64,000 bases of DNA from Nipponacmea schrenckii (taxonomy: Eukaryota; Mollusca; Gastropoda; Lottiidae): the NCBI GenBank assembly GCA_030562195.1, contig CM060200.1, forward strand, positions 29,241,023 to 29,305,022, given 5' to 3'. Shown in pieces: positions 31,265-43,430 of the stretch. Made by a program: the position numbers and the translations under genes. The notes under the pieces were generated by a model. It was given only the letters and a program-made list of their open reading frames with translations. It did no database searches and was not told the origin of the DNA. The stretch's first letter is position 1. Each line of letters starts with the position of its first letter.

Positions 31265-33806
31265 TCAGTTGAGCGCTAATCCTTATTGGTGGTGACCTTG
31301 ATAGATACTCTATCAAGGTCATGTGGCGATCAAGCGCACTATTTAATCAATTTTATAGTTAAATGGTGTAATTTAATCATAACAGAGTATCAAAATCAGT
31401 CCTAATCCGATTACCCGGTTAGGTCGATTTAAAAATATTATGTGGTGTAGGTCTCAAGTTGTGTATCGACCTACTGTGTATTAACATTGTACTTTGTAAC
31501 TGGTAACCAAAACACTGCCATACGTGGGGACATCTGCTACGCAGATAAATTGTAAAAATAGGATACAAAGGATTTCATCACAGTTATCTGTGTAGTTTCA
31601 TTAAAATAAAAACTAGAACCGTTAGACGGTACCAAGGCAGTGCGCGTCCCTTCTATTGCATGGGTGAAACTTTGCATTTATAATATCCAATTCCATAATA
31701 ATAACTAGACCTGTTTGTAACAATTGTGCAGCTTCCGAGATATTTAGAATTTGTTATATCTCCTGGCTGTCATTTAAAATAGAACGTAACCACGCCTACT
31801 CAGTATAATGACTTGTTTTGATTGGTTGCGATACTTAAACTGGAAATGTCAAAATTTGTCTTGACCAAACATAAGAAATTAACAAAATTTGACTTTATGA
31901 CCTGTTACATTATCTTCTTAACTCTTCTTGTAACATTTATATCTATTTAATTAGTGTGTAAAACAAAACGTCGAAAAAACAAATTTGTGGTCTAAGGGAC
32001 ATAACACCTTATTTGAGATTACAAATTGATCTCGGATTAAATTAACTTTCCAGATCATTGATACTTTTAATTTGTTTATTTATTTATCAATCTTAATTTA
32101 GGTGTAGTAGGAACATTAGATCCTGTAATTTGTGGCAAGTTGCCATGGTATAACATAGAGCCATCAAATTAACAGCGCGGCTTTACATCTTTAAGAGAGT
32201 ATTTTATAGAGTTGCGTCCCTTATACCACTAGTCCTCTCAACTGTACATTATTTTTGCTTAAGAGAATATCATTTAAAATTCTAAAGGTTGTCATTTCCT
32301 TCCAAATATTCAATATCATACATCGCCCACAACGAGAAATGAACAATCATTCCTTTTATTTAAGATATATAATATCTTTGAATTAATTTTTAATCGTAAA
32401 AAATCAAAATCAAAATAACAATTCAAATATCGGTTTCCATATATATTTCGGCAATAGATTCTATATACATGTACATCAAAATAACACAAATTGAATTATC
32501 TTCCGAGACCCTATTTCGATTTAAAGAAAAATACACACAGTTAGTATAGAAGAAATTACAAAATTTGCAAATTTAAAACGTGCAATTTTGATCAAATATC
32601 AAGTGTTATACACCATTGGAAAGAATAACTAGACCTGTTTGTAACAGTTCTGCAGCTTTCGAGCTATTTAGAATTTGTTGGTCTCCTGGCTGTCATTTAA
32701 GGATAGAATGTAGATTGATTTTGCGATTATTGGGAGAGATGATTTATTCATGATTTAACACGTGACATTTGAGTTTGTTTATAGACTGGCAATCATTAAG
32801 GTTTGTGATGTAAAAAATATCTGGGCTTAACCACGCCTACAAAGTCCATTGACTTGTTTTGGAAACTTCAACTGGAAATGTCAAAATTTGTGAATTGACC
32901 GTTTTATAGGAAAAATTCGCAATTTTTAAATGCCGATAAACCGAAAGTTTACATTTTGCTATAAAGCTTAATATGTCATTGGATAGAACTATCACATATG
33001 TACAGATATAAAGATCGCCAAAGGTCAACGTCACAATATACACCTTCGAAATTTTTATAATTTTTAATCGTAATTAAATCAAAATCAAATTGAAAATTCA
33101 AAAATCAGTTTCCATATAAATTTCGGCAGTCGGTTATAGATTCTATATACATGTCCATCAAAATAACACATATTGACTGATCCTCCGAGACGCTATTTCG
33201 ATTGAAAGAAAAATACACACAGTGATGTAAAATATCTGGGCTTAACCACGCCCACAAAGTCTAATGACTTGTTTTGATTGGTTGTGATACTTTAACTGGA
33301 AATGTCAAAATTTGTGTCTTGACCAAAAGATAAGAAATTAACACAATCAGACTTTATGACCTGTTTATTTATATCTGTTTAATTAGAGTGTAATTTTATT
33401 CTTAAACTTTTCGCAATTTTATTTATACATATTGATTTATATATTGCTTGAAAGCTGGGAATTTGCACATTATAAATCTGTTCGAATTTTGTTTTTAAGT
33501 TAAATAGAACTAAATATAAAAAAATATGAATGTTAAAATCGCTTATTTTCTACTAGGCGTATTTTCATCAGTTTTCGGTCTATAGCTAAAATAAAGATAT
33601 TGTTAGAAAGCTGATGAAAATCACATCATAATGTCAATTAGAATGTTGCCAAGAGTCTTGTTCATGAGATATAACCATCTGAAGATACGAGAAATATGCA
33701 AATTACCAATTTTTGGATCCCTATTAATCTAAATGTTCTTTACTAAAATTAGAAATCAAGGTATCATATGAACCTTTAGCCAGTGAAGATGATTTTGCAG
33801 AAAAAT
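31265..33806. repeat. Mosaic of diverged direct repeats, no gene seen
   Basis: A block with CTAGACCTGTTTGTAACA and ATTTAGAATTTGTT, followed by CTCCTGGCTGTCATTTAA, occurs at about 31705 and 32630. A following block with AACCACGCC, AATGACTTGTTTTG and AACTGGAAATGTCAAAATTTG occurs at about 31790, 32830 and 33245. The copies differ by substitutions and indels. This is probably an old dispersed repeat family of unknown type. Confidence 0.6.
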
Positions 33807-33819
33807 AAAGGATGCATAT

Positions 33820-34042
33820 TAGTAAGTTAGTCCTCTTCGTTCCTTGCGGAGAATAGGGCTGCTACAGACGTTCTCCATCTCACTCTGTTATGAGCTGTTC
33901 TTTTTGCTTCATTCCAGGTCTTGCCAATCCTTCCTAGCTCTTTCAGTCTTATTCTTTTCAAGCTATGTAAAGGTCGTCCTTGTCTTCTATGCCCTTGGGG
34001 ATTCCAGTCCAGTGCCTCTCTGGTGATGTTGTTTGGAGATGA
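33820..34042 (-). mobile_element. Extremely 5'-truncated LINE with 13 bp target-site duplication
   Basis: About 69 codons are open on the minus strand, ending in TAA at 33829-33827. They encode EALDWNPQGHRRQGRP, LKELGRIGKTWNEAKR and NRVRWRTSVAAL, the C-terminal end of a non-LTR retrotransposon polyprotein just after the reverse transcriptase. Identical AAAGGATGCATAT flanks (33807-33819 and 34043-34055) prove a retroposed insertion that copied only the last 223 bp. The exact clade was not determined. Confidence 0.85.
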
Positions 34043-34055
34043 AAAGGATGCATAT

Positions 34056-35847
34056 GGTAGAGTTCAAAAGTTATGAACTTTCAAACGGAAGTCAGTTTTG
34101 AAAAACTTTGGCAGGACCTGGTCCAAAGACAAATTTGAAATTGAAAAATATGCCACTAGAGGACCTAGATAATTATCCAAATTATATTTTAAAACAAGTC
34201 TGAAAAAAAATAGGATTAAAAATGGTGGACGAGTAGTATTTTTCCAATAATTTGCATATTTCAAGATGGCGATCAAACGGTTAGGAATTTGCATATACGG
34301 CATACATACAAAATGAAGATATTGATGGTACTAATTCTGTGGAATAATAAAATTGCAAGTTTGTGCAAAAATTTAATCCGGAAATTCCGTTTTCTATGAT
34401 TTTCTACATTTTTTTGGTCATTTTCGGACGTTTCCGGCTAATTTCGGAAAATGTTTTATCGGAATCTTTAATGATAATTTTTTGTCTACTCATCTACCAA
34501 TTTTTGTGAAAAAATAAGACGTAAATTTAAAAAAAAACACGTGCTTTTTCATAAATCACGCACAATTAATATAGAACTAAGAACAAAATTTTCAAATATT
34601 AAAAAGCGCCATTTTGATCAAAATATAAAGTGTTATACACCATTGGAAAGAATAAATTACGCGTAATAAGGACATAAAAGAAATTTTGACGTATGTAAAT
34701 TAGGTCACGTGACAGAGCTCTTCGAAGTTAAAAAGTGAAATTTTCAAATGGCTGTAAAACCGGAAGTTGACATTGCACAACACAAATGAAGACATCAATG
34801 GATAGATCTCGACAAGGGCAACAACTTTTGTGCAGGTCACATGGTCACCAAAGGTCAAGGTCACGATATATGAACGTTGGAAAATTAGGCACTGAGTGAA
34901 AAAAAAGAACCGGAAATGAAAGGTAAGCTAAATCGAAATTCAAAATTCGGCTTCCTAAGCAATCGATTGAAGATTTCATATTACAATTGTCCGATTAACC
35001 CCTAAGGCCCAATTTTTCATTTTACAAAAGTAAGTGGTTTAATGATGGCGACTGATCTGTTACTTCCGGTTCAATTTTTGTTAATTATAAAATCATTATG
35101 GGTTAATAGTAACTAATTGCAAAAAAAAAAAATTCAAATATCTTTAGAATTCCGGAAGTGAAAATTCGAAGTTTAGCGACGTATGACGCCGAAACCGGAA
35201 GTGATGTCGACATTTGGAAAACAGATTTTTCTTGACAAGAAAAATGTTTATCTAACTGCAAATTTTGATTTCGATCTAAAAAAGTGTTAAATTTTAAAAT
35301 TCAAAAGTCAGCAACAAAAGTAAAAATTTCAAAATTTTTAAACTGCTATTATGTAAATCTAAGTTATAAGTAGTAAATAAAAAAAGTCCGAACCAGATTG
35401 GATAAAAATACGAGCCGTGAGTTAGTAAACAAAAATAAAATTTGTGACGTTCTACGTCATTTCCGGTAGAACAAAAATGCGTCATTTTACATTTAAACAA
35501 CAACGAGCACTAGATTACGTTACAATATCACGCCAGATTGTGTAAGACATTTGCAGTTATGGCTGGGGAGCGTGACCAGAAAGAGACAAAAAAAAATAGT
35601 CATTTCGAAAACAAAGGCTAAGGCCTTTATAAATAATTATTGTGTTGTTTGATTACTCTGATCTGAAATAATTGTCAAGTTTGTGAACTTTCTTTACACT
35701 TTAACCCAGCTTTTTATACATTGTTTAAATTTTTGTAGTTTATCACTTAAGGCTGCCGCTAAGGCCTTTGAGTTCATTCTGTCCCACATAATCTCAATGC
35801 TGTTTCAATTGCATTTCATAAAGATGGGCTTTTTTTTTCCATTGTAG
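34056..35847. repeat. AT-rich diverged repeats with recurrent CCGGAAGT
   Basis: Copies of segments at 32.6-33.05 kb reappear at 34.6-34.9 kb (GTTATACACCATTGGAAAGAATAA, then CGGAAGTTGACATT and CACCAAAGGTCAAGGTCACGATATA). A frame starting ATGGCTGGGGAG at 35559 runs only 21 codons. It could be a first exon of the HECT gene, but no convincing donor follows. Confidence 0.45.
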
Positions 35848-37764
35848 ATTGACTAACAGGTATTGGGCGAAGATTGAGATAGTTCAATTACAAAGATTTC
35901 TTCTAAAATATGGTGATTGTTTAGACCTGACATTTTTCGCGAAACAGCATTGTCTTCGTAGCACTACAAAGCCAAGTTTAAGAGAAAGATTAGTAGCTAA
36001 ATTTCAAGGAATGAAGGATGAACACGGTAGGAGGTCTACGCCCCAAGAAGGCAATTCCAATGCAAAAAAAGCGACAAGAAAATGTGAACTAGGATGGCTT
36101 CATCAATATGGGGATGGTTTAAAACAGGTTCGATCACCTAACGGGGGTGGCACAAGAAATGTGGATGCAGACTTAAACGGAACGCTATTGGATTTACTTT
36201 CGACAGCAAAAGAATTGTTCTTTCCCGGTGGAGAATCCAAAAAGGGATCCATAAATGACTTTGAAATTTTTCTGGCTGACCAAACGCACCAAAAGCTGGA
36301 ATTGGGATTGACAGTAAAACATGTATTAGAGACCACACATTTAAAATCGGCAATATTTTACATGGTAACAAAGTTGAAATATGATGATGTCAGTGACTTG
36401 CCGATTATTAAGAAGGTGAAAACAGTACCTAAGTTAGCTGCTTCAGTCAAGGTAGATGATGTTGATGTCGATTTTGGTGATGCTGTTGCTGATGATGTCG
36501 ATATATTAGAAACAGACCAGTTATCTGAACTACCAATACAACTAGAAGCAGCCCGTGCTCTGAAGCAGGCGCATTCATCTGCAACTGTTTTCAAAGAAAA
36601 AGGAGACAATATCCCTGAAGATCCTGTTGACTATTTCAACGAGTTTGTTTTTTGCGATAATCAAAATTTTAACCTATTAGAACAGGCATTGTAAGAATCT
36701 GATATTGTTCCTAACACCATGCCACCGAATATTGATCAGCCAACAAAAGACCAAGAAAACAACCAGCTCTTAGATCGTCCTTATAACCTATGCCTTCATA
36801 GAACAGTTATACAGTCCGAAATGATTAGTTACTTCAAGAATCCTGCAATTGTACATCAAAGACTCAATGTGTCATTCATAAATGAATTGGGTCACGATGC
36901 AGATGGAGTTTCCAGAGATGCATATTCGGGATTTTGGGATTCTTTCTATCAAAAAAACACTGATGGGGAGACATACAGAGTTCCTATTTTGGTAAATGAA
37001 TACTCTCAGGAAGAATGGTTCGCCATTGGCAGAATTTTGCTCAAAGGATACAAAGATCACGGCTATTTCCCTATTACATTAGCACCCGCCTTCTCAATTT
37101 CTCTTATTCTCGGAGAGGAATTTTTAAATCCATCAATTTTAAAAGAATCTTTTCTTCTTTTTCTTTCAAACACAGAAAAAGATGTAATACAGCAGGCCAG
37201 TAATGGGGTGGAATATGATGTGGATGAGTTACTGTGTGTTTTAGATAGATTCCAGGCCCAAATAATACCAAAACCAGATCAGCTGAATCCCTTTATCCAA
37301 CAAGTTGCTCATAGGATCATCGTTCAAGAGCCAAAATATGCTGTAGATTCAATGAAAACTGTTTGCTCAACAAAACTTCGACACGTTTTACCCGATGTTG
37401 CAAGTATTATGAAACTTTATGAAAACCTTAATGCTAGTATTCCTAAAGTTATAAAATTATTATCTGCCACACCTTGAATAAGGAAGAAAATATGGCACTT
37501 GACTTCCTGAAACGGTTTATCAGAGGTCGAAATTTGAACCAATTGAAGCGCCTCTTACGGCTTTTAACTGGCTCAGATATAATTTGTGTCGAGAGCATTG
37601 ATATTAGCTTTGTTGTCCGCCATGGCAGCCAGCGCATTCCCACAATGCACGCATGCGGACCTAGTCTAGAGCTGCCATCAACATATGTTAGCTTTCCAGA
37701 TTTTAGGAATGAATGGGAAAATATTATGGATAACAACGAAAGTATAAAGATGTTAATAGCATAA
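35848..37764 (+). pseudogene. HECT-domain E3 ubiquitin-ligase-like gene, broken by a stop and a frameshift
   Basis: The main exon starts after a pyrimidine-rich acceptor (TTGTAG|A). Residues 1-280 hold YFF/KQHC-style sequence, LGWLHQYGDG and GGGTRNVD, TAKELFFPGGESKKG, and an acidic linker. After an in-frame TAA at 36692-36694 the same frame continues (to 37477) with a HECT N-lobe: LNVSFINELGHDADGVSRDAY, ILLKGYKDHGYFPI and FSISLILGEE. A frameshift near 37470 leads to the C-lobe (RLLTGSDII) and the catalytic-cysteine region IPTMHACGPSLELP with the Cys retained. The end is at 37762-37764. HECT enzymes transfer ubiquitin through this cysteine. Proteins of this layout occur in many near-identical copies in some animal genomes, which suggests spread with a mobile element (from memory). 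It faces the transposase gene at 39.7-41.2 kb. Confidence 0.75.
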
Positions 37765-38210
37765 ATCATGTGAAAACTTAAAAGAAAGAGGGAATTTCCT
37801 TAAATTAACTATTCATTTTGTTACATGTTTAGAAAGCTTTGTTTTGATAATTACAAGGGAATAAGGAATTTCCTGGAATTAAACTTTTATTTACCGCTCA
37901 TTTTGTGAAGTATTTTAGTGATATGCTTTGTCTTACGTAGTTCTGCATGTAACATATATAGTAAAACTATGTTTTGATAACTTAAAAGGAATATGAAATT
38001 CCAACTTTAATATACTGTTAATTTTGTGAGTAATTTAAGGTATGTTTTATGTTCCGTAGTTTTGCATGTAGCATTTAAGTGGAAAATTATTTCAATAAAT
38101 AAAAAGGCACAAGAAATTTTCATTTTATTTTACATTCCATTAATTTTTTAAGGTATTTTTGTATTCCGAGTTCATAGAAATTTTTTTTTCAATAAAATTG
38201 TTTTTTTGAA
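37765..38210. repeat. 3' flank of the HECT gene with three diverged direct repeats
   Basis: Segments of about 115 bp containing AACTATGTTTTGATAA, GGAATAAGGAAT or GGAATATGAAATT, and TTTTGTGAAGTATTTT then TATGTTTTGTCTTACGTAG recur at about 37800, 37850-37960 and 37960-38080. No coding capacity. Confidence 0.5.
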
Positions 38211-38385
38211 CATCTTCATCTACCTACTTGTCTGTCTGGGTGAAACATACTAAATACCCACCTGTCTGTCTTGGTGAAAGATTCTAAATCTACCTACCTG
38301 TCTGTGTGAATGAAACATACTAAATCTACCTACCTACCTGTCTGTCTGGGTGAAACATACTTAATCTACTTGTCTAGGTGAACCG
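38211..38385. repeat. CTACCTACCTGTCTG tandem repeat
   Basis: Three to four copies of a unit of about 55 bp: CTACCTACCTGTCTGTCTGG, then GTGAAACATACTAAAT. It lies between the HECT gene and the foldback. Confidence 0.75.
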
Positions 38386-38416
38386 TGCGCTGTAGTTGTC
38401 TAGAACAACGATAAAT

Positions 38417-39375
38417 TACCGGATGGAAGTTACCTGCTAGAATTGTACCTATCGATTCATATTTTAGCCATACCGTGCCACCGTACATATAACATCTTTA
38501 CACTTCCGGAAAAAAAAACCTAAAACATTTGTATATCTACAAGATTCAGGTTTTAAGAAACTAACAAGCTAACAAGATTTCAAACTGCTTCTTACAAAAT
38601 TGTCTCATAAAATTCTAACAGAAATTTCAAAGTTCATACACCAGATATTTTTCTATCGATTGAGGACTATTCTAAAGTGCTTCATCCAAGTATATATATT
38701 ATACATACATAATATGTCAGTTCCCCTCTACCGTGATTTCAAATTGCTAACAACAAAATTGTCCATATAGAATCGCTACAGAAAAGTCAAAAATAATTCA
38801 TTAGATATTACTCTATCAATTGATGACAATCCCAAAGTGCCTCATCCATAATTCTTAGTATGGTTTGATTTGAGATATAAGACCAAGGTGATTTAAATGG
38901 ACCACCATACTCCAACTCTTTTTCATCATTCGATAGAGTGATATGTAATGTATGAATTTTGAAATACTTCGAATCTTGCACTTTGCGATTGTCCTTATTC
39001 GATAGTTTGATGATTTTGACGTTCCATCTTGTGTATGAATTTTGAGATTGCTATAAGAATTCTATGTGGACAATTTTGTCAGAGGCGATTGGGATTACAA
39101 ACTACACTAACGTGATTTAAATCGAGCACCATTCTTTGAATCAAGGATTTGGGATAGTCATCAATCGATAGAAAAATTTCGGATGTATGCATTTTGAAAT
39201 TTCTATGTTCTATGTGACAATTTTGTAAGAAGCAGTTTGAAATCTACCTAATATTTAAATCTTGCAACTACGAATTTTTTTTCGGTAGTGAAAAGGCGTT
39301 AATGTACGGTTGCATAGTATAGCGAAATGAGAATCGTGTAGGTACAAATCTGGTAGGTAACATCTATCCAATGGT
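38417..39375. repeat. Large imperfect foldback of about 950 bp with internal subrepeats
   Basis: The left arm from GGATGGAAGTTACCTGCTAG is mirrored by the right arm ending CTGGTAGGTAACATCTATCC. Along the arms, TTCAAACTGCTTCTTACAAAA, then ATTGTC, TTTTTCTATCGATTG and ATGGACCACC-type blocks pair in inverted orientation around a centre near 38,896. Within each arm, the CTATCGATTGATGACTATCC segment occurs about twice in diverged form. No open frame. It sits between two converging genes and may be a nonautonomous foldback transposon. Confidence 0.75.
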
Positions 39376-39688
39376 AAATAAAGATTTTATGCGATCAGAA
39401 GTGACGCCCAAATCATTTTCGTTATAAATTGGGTGTTCTCGGCAGAGGATAATTATGCCACTTAGTGCGTTGGAAAGCCTAAAGTACAAGATATCCCAAT
39501 AGCCCAAGAAAACTTATTTGAAAGAAACCTTTAAAGTTTTCATGGTTTTATAGACATTAGCAGATATATTGGAGTGCTCATCGAATTATGCCATTTTGTA
39601 AGGTATGGGAACTGAATGAAACAATTTAAATACAGATATTTTAATTACGTTTGCTCTAAACAAATTCTTCAATTGGCTTTGACTTAGT
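39376..39688. other. Short intergenic stretch downstream of the transposase gene
   Basis: AT-rich, no feature seen. Confidence 0.4.
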
Positions 39689-41213
39689 TTAATTATCCAT
39701 CGCGTCAATTAGTTTATGACGTAAATCGAGATATAAGTTTAATGCAGTATACGCATCAGTTGGGTAATATAAACTGTCCGCGGACATGATATATTGACAC
39801 ATTTCAAAGATATCTTCATCACAAGCAATAGTTTTACGAAATTCTACTTCATTTCTGCAAACGTCGATCTCATGTAGTTCGATTCCTATACTGTAATCTT
39901 CGACATTATATAATTCAGGTATAGAAAACATAATACGAGGGCGACCAAATGGAACATGTTGATTTTTCGTCGGGCGAATGTAGTGGGAATCCCATACTTT
40001 AGCAACAGAATCTATCTCATCCTGAAATTTAAAAAAATGCTAAACTAGACCCGTGTTTTTGTGTCTGAAGTACTTCAAGTCGTCAAAAATTATGTATCAC
40101 ATTAAAAGCATATAGGGCAAAAAAAATGACAAAACTTATTGGTTTGATAGTATGGATATAGGGATTAGTAGTATATATTAGTTATTTTTTGAACTATCAA
40201 TTTAAAGCAGCTATAAATAATTGTTATTTTTATTTGGCAAATTTGTCGTCATGAAATTAAGTAATTTATTGACTAATTGATCAAATGTTTTGCTATCTGA
40301 AATTTTAAACTGTATAGCCATATCATTATCTTAATTGGGTTCTTTGTCTCACTGAAAACAAATACCGACACCTACCTGAATAACTCCTAAAAAACAAAAC
40401 AGAATTAAGTTCTTATCTATAGCTCCGCCATCAAAATTTCCATTAATTTTGATATTTTCAAAGAAAGCCATCCAAAATTCTGCAAATTGTCTTCTTAACA
40501 CACCCCACCAACATTCGATTCTTTGATTATGAGTACTTTTTCCATATAAAAAAGAACGTTCTCCGGCAAAGTCATCATCCCCATTTCTTCGCAAATAACG
40601 CTGTATGACACAAACTTTACCATTTTCTGTTCCTCTATCGGCTCTCACAATCCTCGGGCACCCAATCTGGGCTACTTGTGAAAGAAAATATCCTCCAATA
40701 ATTTTAGGGTCACTGCTCGTCGAATATGCATTGAGCCATATTATTCTGCGCGAAAACCCATCTATGCATCCATTAATGCATATTCCATAGGGTTTAAGTT
40801 TATCATATGAGTCAAACAAAATGCCAAATGTAGTTTGGTCCCTTTGAATTGTAAATACGTCGTTTTAATCGATGCTTTTGTCGCAGAACAACAGCTTCAG
40901 GATCAATCGTCTGTAATATTAGTCGAACCTCCTCTTTCCTGGCACGTAATCCATTTTCCTGAAGTTTCTGATACATCCATCTGTAACCATGTAAACCACC
41001 AGAACCGATATTTTCATTAATAATAAACTGTGCCACTGTTATAATATCATCCCAATTACGCCGTCTGTATAGGTTTTCACGATACAAAATTGTTTGCAAT
41101 TGCCTGAGTGATAACATAATTCCATTTCTCTCTGGCAAAACTTTAACAATTTCTAATTGCTTCAGACCCATAAGAAAATACATCTTTATCAAATTTAGCC
41201 GATATTCCGACAT
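39689..41213 (-). pseudogene. IS3-like (IS3EU-type) DDE transposase gene, two exons, frameshifted
   Basis: The minus-strand exon 1 is 41213-40376 (ATG at 41213-41211) and exon 2 is 40021-39689 (TAA). The intron is phase 0 with CAG|GTAGGT and TTTCAG|GAT. N-terminal part: MSEYRLNLIKMYF, a helix-turn-helix, and GLHGYRWMYQKLQENGL, which is like the HTH_21 region of bacterial IS3 transposases. An integrase-fold core follows, with three acidic residues in CIDGFSRRIIW, VRADRGTENG and NQRIECWWG. Exon 2 adds VAKVWDSHYIRPTKNQ, GRPRIMFSIPELYN and an alpha-helical tail. Exon 1 has one base too many near 40,815 (838 nt where a multiple of three is needed), so the copy is dead. The superfamily name is from memory. 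An alternative is a multicopy animal integrase-like gene of unassigned superfamily. Confidence 0.75.
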
Positions 41214-41250
41214 CTTGCACCGAATATAATACAATGACGCATACGCAATA

Positions 41251-41392
41251 TAGTTTAAATAGTCAAATTATTTCGTTTAAACGAATTAATTATTTCGTTT
41301 AAACGAATTAATTATTTCGTTTAAACGAATTAATATAAATCGTTTAAACGAAATAGTCAAATCATTTCGTTTAAACGAAATAATCCAAGTTT
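41251..41392. repeat. Cluster of CGTTTAAACG palindromes beside the transposase gene
   Basis: Five exact copies of CGTTTAAACG start at 41274, 41296, 41318, 41341 and 41368 (spacing 22, 22, 23, 27), in TTATTTCGTTTAAACGAATT context. A degenerate copy, AGTTTAAATAG, lies at about 41251. They lie 40-180 bp upstream of the transposase start codon. They could be subterminal transposase-binding sites, an operator-like promoter element, or a simple minisatellite. Confidence 0.9.
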
Positions 41393-42020
41393 GAACTTGA
41401 CCGGCGTCTTATCAATTCCAATGCTCACACCAAGTTTCATTGAAAATTGCACAATTAACTTTTGACACTATTTACTAAGTCAAGGGCAATAATTCAAAAA
41501 CCGTTCATCAAATTTGTCATTCATTCAAACTTGACCCCCACCCTTATCAATTCCAATATTCACACCAAGTTTCATTAAAATCAATTGCAAATTGTAGCTT
41601 CTATTCTACCCACAATAAAATATTGACATGATTTTACTATATCAAGGGTAATAACTTGCAAAGCATTCAACGAACAATTGTCATATTCGAATTTAACTGG
41701 CGGCTTATAAATCCAATGCTCTCACCAGGTTTTATCAAAATCCATTGAAACTTTTTTAACTTATTACTCATTAACATTTCATCGAAAAATTGTCTAATTC
41801 GAACTTGACAATTGCCTTATCAATTCAAATGATCACACCAAGTTTCTTCAAAATCCATTGTCAAGGGCAATCGAAAAAGCGTCAAATTCGAACTTGACCG
41901 CTGTCTTATCAATTCCAATGCTCGCACCAAGTTTCATCTAAATCCATTGCAAATTATAACTTTTATTGTGTCTGCAACAAATATAAAGGCAGGGGCAATA
42001 ACTCAAAAACAGTTCATTTG
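41393..42020. repeat. Tandem array of roughly 120-130 bp modules (CAAGTTTCATCAAAATCCATTG family)
   Basis: About five diverged modules with AACTTGACCGCCGTCTTATC, then AATTCCAATGCTCACACC, AAGTTTCATCAAAATCCATTG and AAGGGCAATAACTCAAAAAC. Same family as 43.4-44.6 kb, and opposite in orientation to the arrays at 53-55.5 kb, whose units read ATGAAACTTGGTAT and GAGTTATTGCCCTTGACTTAG. Confidence 0.8.
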
Positions 42021-43430
42021 ACAGGTTTTAAAGCCCCGCCCATCATCTAATTTGAATATTAGAATTAATGCTCTGCGACTAATGCTTTTACACTATTGCT
42101 ATGTAGAAGAAGCTTTTACAATTTTACTTTGTTGCTATTACTAAACCATTTGTGAAAAGGCTACTTTTAAATCAATAGAGTTTTTAGGGTGTTTAACATT
42201 TGAATATCAACATAAGAATCTGCCATAAGAAGTTTGAAGTTTTAGTTATTATTGGTCAAAGGTTTTACGACATTGGTATTAGAAGTATTATGTTTATTCC
42301 TCATAGGTATTAGCTATTTCAGCAGATCATTATAGTTTTGAACAAAATTCCCTGCCATACAGGGACGTACCAAAAGATTGTCAATGTGATGTTAATATCA
42401 TTTATTTACAAGCCTGTACTTACTTCTCCTTCCATCAGCATCCATACAACATTTTCTCATCACATAACCTCTTTTTATATTCTATGGTTTTACGTGGACG
42501 GATCAGGCACCTTAAAATGATATATATTTCTGAATGAGATATCAGAAGGAGTCAACTACTGTCCATTTAATTTCGGCAAAAATTCAAGTCTTTTATGCGA
42601 AAACGTTTTAACAACTTCTTCATTTGAGTCTTTTAGAGAATGAAGTTTACAAACAATTATGTGCAGAGTTGTTTATAATCAGATCTATAGCCATCTCGTC
42701 TTATGGACAATGAAGCTCACATCAAGGAATGGATTTTGTCAATAAACTGTTGAGGGACGAAGACCATCTGCGTAGAAATTTCATTCTGATGATCAGCTTA
42801 CGAATCTTCATCACTAGAAAACAAATATAGCAATGGATATAACATATAGCACTGATGAAATCTCTTAACATAGAAAGTTAATAAGCTGAATTATATCATT
42901 CTTATATTTCAGATAGATATGCATAGAAAACAAGGACGTTACATTCTAATTGGTAAAAACAATACTTACACAGCCCATTCTAATTGTTCACCTTTAATGG
43001 AATTAATTACAGTATATCTTTTAGATCAGCTAAATTTTCTATAAACTCAGAACAAGTCATTTTCCTTCCAACAGTCTAAAATATTAGATATTGGTATATA
43101 TTACATAATAACTAATTAAATCTTCATGCTTTTATTCAACACAAATACCCTGAACTGAATTAACCAAGAACTAGCATTAGATTTCTTATATTCACTACCC
43201 AATGCTTAGAAGTCAGGCAATCAATTTAATCATTACTTCCAAAAAGAGCAAATTTCATGAAACAATCTTCATCAAGGAGAAAACTTTCCAAAGTAGGATT
43301 GGAAGCGTAATAAGTAAAGATAACTGTAAATGATTATTTGTGCTTCACAATGTTTCCTTAACAGTTTCTACTTCTATTCATATAAAGAGTACCATTGGTC
43401 AAAAATAAATTTAAACTATTGAACTTGATT
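42021..43430. other. Intergenic DNA without recognised features
   Basis: AT-rich. Open frames are short, including 60 codons at 42338-42520, and have no protein character. Confidence 0.4.

Noticed and set aside
35559..35621. First exon of the HECT gene (MAGERDQKE frame)
   Set aside because: Ends in a stop without a plausible GT donor in frame. It may be the true exon with damage, but it cannot be supported.
36673..36738. A tiny intron that would remove the TAA in the HECT gene (GTAAGA donor at 36691)
   Set aside because: Only about 50 nt, no pyrimidine tract before the AG, and the frame downstream is already in register. A nonsense mutation is simpler.
35478..41242. Shared ATGCGTCATT at about 35478 and, inverted, at about 41230 as termini of a HECT plus transposase element
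   Set aside because: Ten bases only, with no extended similarity on either side. Expected by chance over such distances given many candidate words.
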